Shown in pieces: positions 1 through 5,480 of a stretch of 5,897 nt of DNA (the stretch's first letter is position 1; each line of letters opens with the position of its first letter). A model generated the notes under the pieces. It did not search any database and was not told where the DNA came from. It saw only the letters and a list, made by a program, of their open reading frames with translations. The position numbers were made by a program, and so were the translations under genes. Origin of the DNA: Euryarchaeota archaeon UBA258 (lineage in GTDB: Archaea; Thermoplasmatota; Poseidoniia; Poseidoniales; Poseidoniaceae); contig DAPR01000001.1 in the NCBI GenBank assembly GCA_002502605.1, positions 17,712-23,608 of the forward strand, written 5' to 3'.

Positions 1-707
1 GGTAGGCAGAGAAGCGCCTCAAGGGTTCCACGTTCTCGCTCTCCTGCCGTCATGTCGATCGATGGTTGTAATGCGCTTGAGTAGGTCCATATTGCTAAGA
101 CCAGCGGTATGAACAGCGACAACACCATACCCGCTTGTTCTCCACTTGTGGCCACATCACTCTGTGCCACATCGCCATCCCAACGGAGAGGATTCAGCGT
201 CGAATTGACGTCCATGCCAGAATCTGAAATTCGCCGTTCAACCTCTTCGCTCTCCCATGTGTTCAATGCATCCAACAAACGATTCCAGGCTTCATTGGAA
301 CGTTCGGATGTCGACAATCGTAAAATGGCATAATCCCATGTTGAATTGTCCTTCTCGACTCGTAAAATAGCGTCAACCGACCCATTCCGAACCCTTTCCA
401 AATCCTCACCGGGTTCGGAAAGTTGTGATTGATTGTCCAATGGCTCCATCACGATGTCAATTCCAGCACCAACAATGGCCTGTTCCATCGATTCCTCAAG
501 CGAATTCGATTGCACAATCACTGTAAGTTCGAGCGCATCCAATTCTGCAGCTTCGGATTCAAGTAAGATCGGAAATAGGATGAACAAAAGTGGGAACATT
601 AAGAGTGGAATGACAATGATGGCCATTATTGTGCGCCAATCGCGAACAAATTCAACCACTTCTTTCTTAGCGATGGCCCGAATCCTATGCGTGGAAAATT
701 TACTCAC
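1..707 (-). CDS. ABC-2 type transporter permease, NatB-like (partial, C-terminus beyond window)
   Basis: This is the membrane subunit of an ABC exporter, truncated by the left window edge; 235 codons are visible. The N-terminus is basic and amphipathic (residues 1-27), as in ABC-2 permeases. It is followed by a hydrophobic segment at about 28-50 (rich in I, L, F, P), a hydrophilic loop at about 51-190 that should lie outside the cell, and a second hydrophobic segment at about 193-208. The hallmark GERERGTLEALL follows at 222-233, a motif typical of the NatB/ABC-2 family (COG1668). The start is a GTG at 705-707, overlapping the ATPase stop by 8 bases, with a GAGG ribosome-binding sequence 3 bases upstream. 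A later ATG (residue 28) would remove the basic N-terminus and sits inside the first membrane segment. The partner ATPase is directly upstream. The substrate cannot be told: NatAB exports sodium, but relatives export drugs or other compounds. Confidence 0.88.
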   Translation of the reverse strand, partial: MSKFSTHRIRAIAKKEVVEFVRDWRTIMAIIVIPLLMFPLLFILFPILLESEAAELDALELTVIVQSNSLEESMEQAIVGAGIDIVMEPLDNQSQLSEPGEDLERVRNGSVDAILRVEKDNSTWDYAILRLSTSERSNEAWNRLLDALNTWESEEVERRISDSGMDVNSTLNPLRWDGDVAQSDVATSGEQAGMVLSLFIPLVLAIWTYSSALQPSIDMTAGERERGTLEALLCL

Positions 708-1533
708 CTTCCTCGACCCCCCTAGAGGCTAGCATCGGTGGTTTAGGTGTGAAAAAGCGCCTCCACCAACCGGTAAACCGCCCTTCACCTTCATCGTCTT
801 CTTGCCTTGGTCGCGCCGCATCTTTTGTCAGCGCAACATAGGCTTCCTCCAATGATGTCGTCTGAGTTTGCTCCAGCAGAAGATCGGGCGAACCATCGGC
901 TCGAATGTCTCCATTGTGGACAATGACAATCCGGTCGCACACTTGTTGCGCCTCTGAAAGTTGATGGGTTGAGTAGATGACTGTCCCCCCCTCCCGTTTC
1001 AGTTGGTTGACGAGTCGCCTTACTGTTCGTGCACTTGTAATGTCCAAACCTGCAGTCGGTTCATCCAATAAGAGGATCGAAGGCCCATGGGCTAAGGCCC
1101 TGAGCAGGGCTGTTTTTTGACGCATACCGCGGCTGAATCCCTTTGTATGACGCCCAAGAGAATCCATCATGTCGAGGTGCTGTGCAAACTTTGCAGTCCT
1201 TGCCCAAGCATCCTCATCCGAAACTCCGTGCATCCGAGAATGATAGCGAATGTTTTCCCATGCGGTGAGTCTTGAATAAAGGCCAGTGGATTCCGGGACC
1301 ACACCGAGCACTTGACGCATATCGCTCACAGGTTTTCCATCCGCAAGGAGGACTTTTCCTGATGTCGGAGTGTACACGCCCGCCATTAACCGAAGAAGGG
1401 TGGTTTTTCCCGCGCCATTGCTCCCTACCAAACCGATGATTTCACCAGAGTTGATCTGCAGATCTATTTCAGTCAAAGCATGTAAATCTCCAAACGATTT
1501 CGACACACGCTTCAATGTAAGGAGTGGTTGCAT
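700..1533 (-). CDS. ABC transporter ATP-binding protein, NatA-like
   Basis: This cytoplasmic ATPase subunit should power the permease encoded immediately downstream. Counting from the ATG at 1531-1533 (277 residues), it shows Walker A GSNGAGKT at 37-44, a Q-loop region where VVPESTGLY carries Glu instead of Gln (about 77-86), the signature FSRGMRQ at about 133-139, Walker B ILLLDEPTAGLD at about 153-164, and the switch His in STHQLSE at about 190. The Pro-Glu form of the Q-loop followed by GLY is common in NatA-type exporter ATPases. A charged tail of about 40 residues after the core domain, ending in VEEGE, is less usual. I prefer the ATG because AAGGTG (1540-1545) lies 6 bases upstream; the GTG at 1540-1542, three codons earlier, falls inside that ribosome-binding site. 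The stop overlaps the permease start by 8 bases, which suggests translational coupling. Substrate unknown. Confidence 0.93.
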   Translation of the reverse strand: MQPLLTLKRVSKSFGDLHALTEIDLQINSGEIIGLVGSNGAGKTTLLRLMAGVYTPTSGKVLLADGKPVSDMRQVLGVVPESTGLYSRLTAWENIRYHSRMHGVSDEDAWARTAKFAQHLDMMDSLGRHTKGFSRGMRQKTALLRALAHGPSILLLDEPTAGLDITSARTVRRLVNQLKREGGTVIYSTHQLSEAQQVCDRIVIVHNGDIRADGSPDLLLEQTQTTSLEEAYVALTKDAARPRQEDDEGEGRFTGWWRRFFTPKPPMLASRGVEEGE

Positions 1534-1539
1534 AACGCC

Positions 1540-1545
1540 CACCTT
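1540..1545 (-). promoter_or_regulatory. Ribosome-binding site deciding the ABC ATPase start
   Basis: AAGGTG directly follows the TGA stop of the upstream 101-residue gene (1546-1548) and lies 6 bases before the ATG at 1531-1533. Because it contains the alternative GTG codon, it argues for the ATG as the true start. Confidence 0.7.
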
Positions 1546-1851
1546 TCATGAAGCTCGACCGGATTCTACCGCAGAATCTAGACCAGGGTGTTTTTCTTCC
1601 AGTCGGCAGGCGCGAGTGAGTTGTTCTTTCAATTGGCTGAAAATTTCTTTTTGTGGAACACCCATTTCAACGAGGTTACCAATCATGTTAAACGCACCTT
1701 GAATGGCACCCGCATCGAGGTATGCATCGTTGGAAATTTGCCCGGTTTGCCGTAGGACATCGAGTCGATCTGCGATGAATTGTGCTTCATTTCTGACGCT
1801 TGGTCCATCGACATGAGCGAGGGCGATCAATGTATCCACGCAGGTTCGCAT
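1546..1851 (-). CDS. Conserved-looking small protein of unknown function, 101 residues
   Basis: I do not recognise this protein. It is probably soluble and mostly helical, with no signal peptide, membrane segment or cysteine cluster (two isolated Cys, residues 4 and about 82). The first half (ALAHVDG at about 10-16, then a long amphipathic helix) faintly recalls the start of TerB-like helical domains, but the match is too weak to name it. The ATG at 1849-1851 is well supported by AGGTGA (1858-1863) with a 6-base gap. It sits 59 bases after the methylmalonyl-CoA epimerase stop and 12 bases before the ABC ATPase start, so it is most likely co-transcribed with the transporter. Coding is supported by the good ribosome-binding site, tight packing and balanced composition. 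A role as a small accessory of the transporter is possible but is only inference from position. Confidence 0.75.
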   Translation of the reverse strand: MRTCVDTLIALAHVDGPSVRNEAQFIADRLDVLRQTGQISNDAYLDAGAIQGAFNMIGNLVEMGVPQKEIFSQLKEQLTRACRLEEKHPGLDSAVESGRAS

Positions 1852-1857
1852 GACAAT

Positions 1858-1863
1858 TCACCT
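1858..1863 (-). promoter_or_regulatory. Shine-Dalgarno of the 101-residue protein
   Basis: AGGTGA lies 6 bases before the ATG at 1849-1851. It is a near-ideal archaeal ribosome-binding site and the main support that this small unknown reading frame is translated. Confidence 0.7.
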
Positions 1864-1886
1864 GATGCGGACGATTAAGATGGTTT

Positions 1887-1910
1887 GCCTTTGGTGGCAT
1901 GAAAAAAGGC
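1887..1910 (-). terminator. Possible weak terminator after the epimerase gene
   Basis: Immediately after the epimerase stop, the minus strand reads GCCTTTTTTC, with six T in a row at 1902-1907. The arm GCCTTT (1905-1910) is complementary to AAAGGC (1887-1892) across a 12-base loop. Archaeal RNA polymerase can terminate at T-runs without a hairpin, so this may end or attenuate part of the transcript before the 101-residue gene and transporter. The T-run is short and precedes rather than follows the hairpin loop, so read-through is likely. Confidence 0.3.
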
Positions 1911-2351
1911 TCAGTGACTCGATTCAGTGAGTTCTACCAAGACACCGCCGGTGGATTTAGGATGGACAAATGCAATTCGTTTGCCACCTGCCCCCTTCCT
2001 CGGTTCGTTGTCAATCATTCGGATTCCATTTTCCACAAGATGTGAGATAAGGCCTTCAAGATCCCCGACCCTGAAACATATTTGTTGAACACCAGGTCCA
2101 CGTTTCTCAAGGAAACGCCCAATGGGGGTGTCTTCTCCCGTTGGTTCTAGCAGTTCAACCATTGGAGGGTGGGCGTCAAGAGAGCGTTGAGCGGTTGAGG
2201 TGGAAAAGAAACGCGTTTTTACCCCTTGATCTTCAACAACCTCATCATCCATTGATTGAGATAGGCCAATCAACTTCCAAAACAAAGACGCATCATCTAA
2301 ACTCGGGGTGGCAATTCCGATGTGATCGATATGTATTGGTCCAAAACTCAT
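1911..2351 (-). CDS. mce: Methylmalonyl-CoA epimerase
   Basis: This enzyme interconverts (S)- and (R)-methylmalonyl-CoA, providing the form used by the mutase encoded just upstream. It has 146 residues, the usual family length, and comprises two vicinal-oxygen-chelate modules. The N-terminal module has IDHIGIA with the expected metal ligand His10, and MVELLEP with Glu66. The second has EKRGPGVQQICFRV (83-95), NEPRKGAGGKRIAFVHP (115-131) and GGVLVELTE with Glu140, another expected ligand. The family's usual His-His at the third ligand site is Gln89-Gln90 here, so the metal site is altered, although Gln can coordinate metal. The ATG at 2349-2351 has GAGGTG (2357-2362) 5 bases upstream, overlapping the mutase stop; the two genes are 9 bases apart and probably translationally coupled. 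Pairing with the mutase makes the assignment firm despite the substitution. Confidence 0.93.
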   Translation of the reverse strand: MSFGPIHIDHIGIATPSLDDASLFWKLIGLSQSMDDEVVEDQGVKTRFFSTSTAQRSLDAHPPMVELLEPTGEDTPIGRFLEKRGPGVQQICFRVGDLEGLISHLVENGIRMIDNEPRKGAGGKRIAFVHPKSTGGVLVELTESSH

Positions 2352-2356
2352 TTCCT

Positions 2357-2362
2357 CACCTC
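2357..2362 (-). promoter_or_regulatory. Shine-Dalgarno of the epimerase, overlapping the mutase stop
   Basis: GAGGTG begins inside the TGA stop of the mutase (2361-2363) and sits 5 bases before the epimerase ATG. The arrangement suggests that ribosomes finishing the mutase reinitiate on the epimerase. Confidence 0.65.
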
Positions 2363-3962
2363 AAAATCCACTTGGTGCCATCCAAGTTCCAAACTCATCT
2401 TTCATGGCTTGCATTATTTCTCCTAATGTACAACCAGTTTTAACGGCCACAAGAACATGCGGGAATAGGTTTTGGCCACCATTTGCGGCATTCCTGATCG
2501 TCTCTAAGTTAGACTGGCAGGCATCATTGTCCCGATGTTTTCGGAGACTCTGGAGTTTCTTGCATTGGGCCTCGCCAACGGTGGGGTCGAGTTTCAATAC
2601 CTCTGGTGCAGAATCTTCATCCATTACGCCGTGGTTGACTCCAACAATCTTTCTCGAACCAGCTTCCACATCGTTCAAATGAGCGTAGGCCGCATTGTGA
2701 ATTTCCCGTTGCTGCCATCCTTGTTCGATGGCCTTCATTGCACCGCCAAGTGATTCGATTTGGGTGATTTGCTCTAGCGCTTGATCATGGATTCTTTTGG
2801 TCAACTGTTCCACGTGGTATGATCCCCCCAACGGGTCCACAACATCTGCTGCACCACTTTCTTCAGCGATAATTTGCTGTGTTCGCAGGGCAACGGTCGC
2901 TGATTTTTCTGTGGGCAAACCCAAGGCCTCATCGTAGGAATTTGTGTGGAGGCTCTGTGTGCCACCACAAACCGCAGCCAGTGCTTGGATGGTGACCCGT
3001 GCCACATTGTTGAGAGGTTGTTGCGCTGTGAGACTCACGCCTGCAACTTGTGTGTGGAAGCGTAACATTGCCGATTTAGGATTTTTTGGACTGTACCTTT
3101 CTGTGATCAACTCGTACCAAAGAGTCCGTGCTGCTCTAAATTTAGAAGCTTCTTCAAAGAAGTCATTATGGCAATTGAAGAAGAAGGACAGCCTTGGTCC
3201 AAAAGTGTCTATGTCAAGCCCAGATTCGATTGCTGCATCCACATATTGCAATGCATTGGCCAACGTAAAAGCCACTTCTTGAACTGCGGTTGAACCAGCC
3301 TCTCGAATGTGATATCCTGAAATTGAAATTGTATTCCACTTTGGGACCTTGTCCGCACAATACTCGAAGATATCCGTGATCAGGCGCATGCTCGGCTCGG
3401 GTGGAAACACATAGGTGCCACGGGCAATGTATTCCTTCAGGATATCATTTTGAATGGTTCCAAGAACTTGTTCTGAAGGAACTCCTTGTTCCTCAGCTAC
3501 TGCGATGTACATGGCTAAAAGGACCATGGCAGGGGCGTTAATGGTCATTGAAGTGCTGACCTTGTCGAGTGGAATACCATCAAGCAGTTCACGCATGTCA
3601 TCAAGTTGCGAGATAGAAACGCCGACTTTGCCAACCTCTCCATACGACATCTCGTCGTCTGCATCTAATCCCAATTGAGTGGGCAAATCAAAAGCGACCG
3701 AAAGTCCTTTTTGGCCACGTTCGAGAAGAAGTTTGAATCGTTCATTTGTAGCCGCGGCACTGGAAAATCCAGCGTATTGCCGCATGGTCCACAAACGCGA
3801 TCGGTACATTGTCGAATGAATACCGCGAGTGTATGGGGGGGAGCCAGCATCTCCCAAGCCTGAAGCGTCTATGCCTTGTTGGCTCAATGATTCAGGAGTG
3901 CTTTGAAGCGGTAAATCCAACCCACTCAGGGTCTTCCACTCGTCCTTTCTTTGAGTGACCAT
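2361..3962 (-). CDS. Methylmalonyl-CoA mutase, catalytic (large) subunit without B12-binding domain
   Basis: This adenosylcobalamin-dependent enzyme rearranges (R)-methylmalonyl-CoA to succinyl-CoA. The 533 residues form only the substrate-binding TIM barrel. Landmarks are RQYAGF (61-66), LSVAFDLPTQLGLD (87-100), GTIQNDILKEYIARGTYVFPPEPSMR (168-193, given in part), SISGYHIREAG (213-223), CHNDFFEE (264-271) and CGGTQSLHTNSYDEAL (332-347). Three residues fix the substrate: Tyr63, Arg181 and His218 correspond to Tyr89, Arg207 and His244 of the Propionibacterium enzyme. Isobutyryl-CoA mutase has Phe and Gln at the first two. The protein ends about where the linker to the cobalamin domain would begin, and no DxHxxG motif is present, so a separate small subunit must be encoded elsewhere, as in many archaea. 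The ATG at 3960-3962 has only a weak GGTG one base upstream. It lies 41 bases after the FKBP gene and 9 before the epimerase. Confidence 0.95.
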   Translation of the reverse strand: MVTQRKDEWKTLSGLDLPLQSTPESLSQQGIDASGLGDAGSPPYTRGIHSTMYRSRLWTMRQYAGFSSAAATNERFKLLLERGQKGLSVAFDLPTQLGLDADDEMSYGEVGKVGVSISQLDDMRELLDGIPLDKVSTSMTINAPAMVLLAMYIAVAEEQGVPSEQVLGTIQNDILKEYIARGTYVFPPEPSMRLITDIFEYCADKVPKWNTISISGYHIREAGSTAVQEVAFTLANALQYVDAAIESGLDIDTFGPRLSFFFNCHNDFFEEASKFRAARTLWYELITERYSPKNPKSAMLRFHTQVAGVSLTAQQPLNNVARVTIQALAAVCGGTQSLHTNSYDEALGLPTEKSATVALRTQQIIAEESGAADVVDPLGGSYHVEQLTKRIHDQALEQITQIESLGGAMKAIEQGWQQREIHNAAYAHLNDVEAGSRKIVGVNHGVMDEDSAPEVLKLDPTVGEAQCKKLQSLRKHRDNDACQSNLETIRNAANGGQNLFPHVLVAVKTGCTLGEIMQAMKDEFGTWMAPSGF

Positions 3963-4003
3963 GCACCGCCCAGTACGGCCGGCTTCATCAAGACTCGCTT
4001 GAA

Positions 4004-4507
4004 TCAGTGGTGGTGTCCACCGGGTCCATGGACGTGTCCGTGGTCCAACTCTTCTGGAGTAGCTGGGCGTAATTCAACAATTTCGACAGCAAATGTCAGC
4101 GATTGTCCTGCAAGAGCGTGGTTGAAATCTGCTGTGACCATGTCATCGGTTAGATTTGTGATGGTGAATGGGGATGGTCCGTGTGGCATCTGTGCCACAA
4201 GTTGCATTCCGGTTTCCAATGAATTTTCTGCTTCAAGTTGGGCGAATTGCTCTCGTGGAATTTCCATGACTGCAGAATCGTCCCGATCACCGTAGGCTTG
4301 GTCTGATTCCAGTGTGAACTCCTTGCGGTCTCCTACCTTTGCACCCATGATTTCTTTTTCAAACCCTGGAATCATTTGCTTTTGGCCAACGATGAAGGTT
4401 AACGGTTCGCGCCCTTCACTGCTGTCAAAAACTTCACCGTTCTCTGGGAGAGTCCCAGTATAATGCACGCTTGCAACCATGTTGTCGCTGACTGTATGTT
4501 CTGCCAT
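4004..4507 (-). CDS. SlyD-like FKBP-type peptidyl-prolyl cis-trans isomerase with His-rich tail
   Basis: This is a cytoplasmic proline isomerase and probable folding helper. Counting from the ATG at 4505-4507 (167 residues), the FKBP fold runs from about 5 to 72 and resumes at about 123-147. Between them lies an insert-in-flap chaperone domain (about 73-122). Visible active-site-type elements are VHYTG (14-18), EVFDSS (25-30), MIPGFE (45-50), SDQAYGDRDD (68-77) and FNHALAGQSLTFAVEI (128-143). The C-terminus has six His in its last 12 residues (156, 158, 160, 165-167), as in SlyD proteins that bind nickel or other metals. There is no signal peptide. A GTG three codons upstream (4514-4516) is in frame but lies within the AAGGTGA ribosome-binding site, so the ATG is preferred. 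The gene begins 5 bases after the stop of the basic protein, so the two are likely co-translated. Confidence 0.94.
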   Translation of the reverse strand: MAEHTVSDNMVASVHYTGTLPENGEVFDSSEGREPLTFIVGQKQMIPGFEKEIMGAKVGDRKEFTLESDQAYGDRDDSAVMEIPREQFAQLEAENSLETGMQLVAQMPHGPSPFTITNLTDDMVTADFNHALAGQSLTFAVEIVELRPATPEELDHGHVHGPGGHHH

Positions 4508-4512
4508 ATAAT

Positions 4513-4519
4513 TCACCTT
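4513..4519 (-). promoter_or_regulatory. Ribosome-binding site deciding the FKBP start
   Basis: AAGGTGA contains the TGA stop of the upstream basic protein (4513-4515) and lies 5 bases before the FKBP ATG. It also contains the competing GTG codon, which therefore is unlikely to be the start. Confidence 0.7.
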
Positions 4520-5430
4520 CTTGTTGTCATTTTGTTGACTAAGTCTCGTAGTTTTTGAGCTGCATTCTCTGGAAGAATTTCCTCCATCACTTTTTGCTCA
4601 ATAAACTCAATCGAATCGGACACACCCATTCGTTCTCCTTTGGCCCAAACTTGGCCTAGGATGTTGGATCTGTGTTCTTCGGGAATGTTTGGATTATCCA
4701 AAATATCCCTTGCAGCATACTTGTACTCGAGGTACTTTTGCCGGTTCAATTTTTTCTCTTGCTTTTGCCGACCGCCACCTTTCTTATCGTGTCGTCGGCG
4801 TTTTCTGCGTCGGTCACCAGATGGTTTTGCCACAGCGGTTTGAATGGTTTTGAACACATTGTTCGAACCTTGCTTTGCTTCCGGTTGGGATGCTTGTGAT
4901 GAAACAGTTTCAACGTTGACATTGGCAGTTTCAATGTTCGGTTCCATGGTCGTGTCTTGATCCGCTGAAACCGCAACGGGTTCTGCTTGAACAACAGCGG
5001 CAACTTCGGCCGGCTTCGCCTTTGCCTTCGCATTTTGGCGCGATAGTTCGGACTTTCTGCGAAGTTCTGCAAGGCGGTCTTCATGGGACACTTGTGGTTT
5101 AGCTGGTGCAGGTTTGGCAACCGAACTTGTGATGGTCGGGGTCGAATTTCCCGGTGTAGGCTCGGGCTTGGAAGTGGATGGTTTTGAGGCCCCACCTTGT
5201 TGGCGCTTCATCCGCTCCATTGCCTCTTTTTGCTTCTTTGCCAATTCGGTCATGCCTGAATTGGCTTCGACTTGAGGGGTTGTAGGACGTGCCGGTGCTG
5301 GCCGGCGTTCTACGTTTTTGCGTTCGGTTTGACGCTTGTTGCGTTGAGCGGAAGCATTTGGGGCGAACGGATTGAACGGCTCGTCCCGTTTTTTTCTTCC
5401 GTTCCGGTCTGCGATGCGAGAGGCCCCCAC
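4513..5430 (-). CDS. Basic, largely disordered protein of unknown function with C-terminal helical segment
   Basis: I do not recognise this protein (305 residues from a GTG start). Residues 1 to about 200 are low complexity, rich in Lys, Arg, Pro, Ala, Ser, Thr and Gln, with two short charged helical stretches (about 59-78 and 115-139). A strongly basic patch follows (DRRRKRRRHDKKGGGR, about 206-221). The last 80 residues (about 226-305) look folded and helical, with aromatic and hydrophobic spacing (YLEYKYAARDIL, VWAKGERMGV, IEFIEQKVMEEILP). There is no signal peptide or membrane segment. The basic patch suggests RNA, DNA or ribosome binding, which is inference from composition. The GTG at 5428-5430 fits a leaderless start about 25 bases after a TATA-like box. 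The ATG at 5491-5493 would add 21 residues, unlike the rest in composition, and overlap Kae1 without a ribosome-binding site. Confidence 0.8.
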   Translation of the reverse strand: MGASRIADRNGRKKRDEPFNPFAPNASAQRNKRQTERKNVERRPAPARPTTPQVEANSGMTELAKKQKEAMERMKRQQGGASKPSTSKPEPTPGNSTPTITSSVAKPAPAKPQVSHEDRLAELRRKSELSRQNAKAKAKPAEVAAVVQAEPVAVSADQDTTMEPNIETANVNVETVSSQASQPEAKQGSNNVFKTIQTAVAKPSGDRRRKRRRHDKKGGGRQKQEKKLNRQKYLEYKYAARDILDNPNIPEEHRSNILGQVWAKGERMGVSDSIEFIEQKVMEEILPENAAQKLRDLVNKMTTRR

Positions 5431-5450
5431 GCTGTTCCCGCTTGTGACCG

Positions 5451-5458
5451 TATAAAAA
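5451..5458 (-). promoter_or_regulatory. TATA-box promoter before the basic protein gene
   Basis: The minus strand reads TTTTTATA in an otherwise GC-balanced gap between the Kae1 stop and the next gene. Its centre is about 24-25 bases upstream of the GTG at 5430, matching the usual archaeal spacing from TATA box to transcription start. This points to a leaderless or nearly leaderless mRNA. No clear purine-rich BRE is seen just upstream. It could drive the basic protein, FKBP, mutase and epimerase genes. Confidence 0.55.
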
Positions 5459-5480
5459 CAATGAGTGTACCTTGCCGTGT

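Noticed and set aside
433..732. Plus-strand open frames at 109-333 and 433-732
   Set aside because: They lie opposite the ABC-2 permease, whose minus-strand frame is open throughout and carries membrane segments and the GERERGTLEALL motif.
1370..1702. Plus-strand 110-codon open frame across the ATPase and 101-residue gene boundary
   Set aside because: It is antisense to the Walker A region of the ATPase and has no start signal.
2944..3282. Plus-strand open frames opposite the mutase gene (for example 2404-2682, 2944-3282 and 3454-3678)
   Set aside because: The mutase frame is unambiguous on the minus strand. The antisense frames show no domain and have no ribosome-binding site.
2361..3962. 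Isobutyryl-CoA mutase or another acyl-CoA mutase instead of methylmalonyl-CoA mutase
   Set aside because: Tyr63 and Arg181 match the methylmalonyl-CoA-specific pair, whereas isobutyryl-CoA mutase has Phe and Gln there; the adjacent epimerase agrees.
3963..4003. Possible separate promoter for the mutase in the FKBP-mutase gap
   Set aside because: No TATA-like box lies 25 bases before the start; the gap is GC-balanced and contains only a short GCCGGC palindrome.
4746..5195. A 149-codon minus-strand open frame inside the basic protein gene
   Set aside because: It is an out-of-frame reading of low-complexity codons, without a ribosome-binding site, and ends with composition typical of a shadow frame. 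The main frame runs uninterrupted through it.
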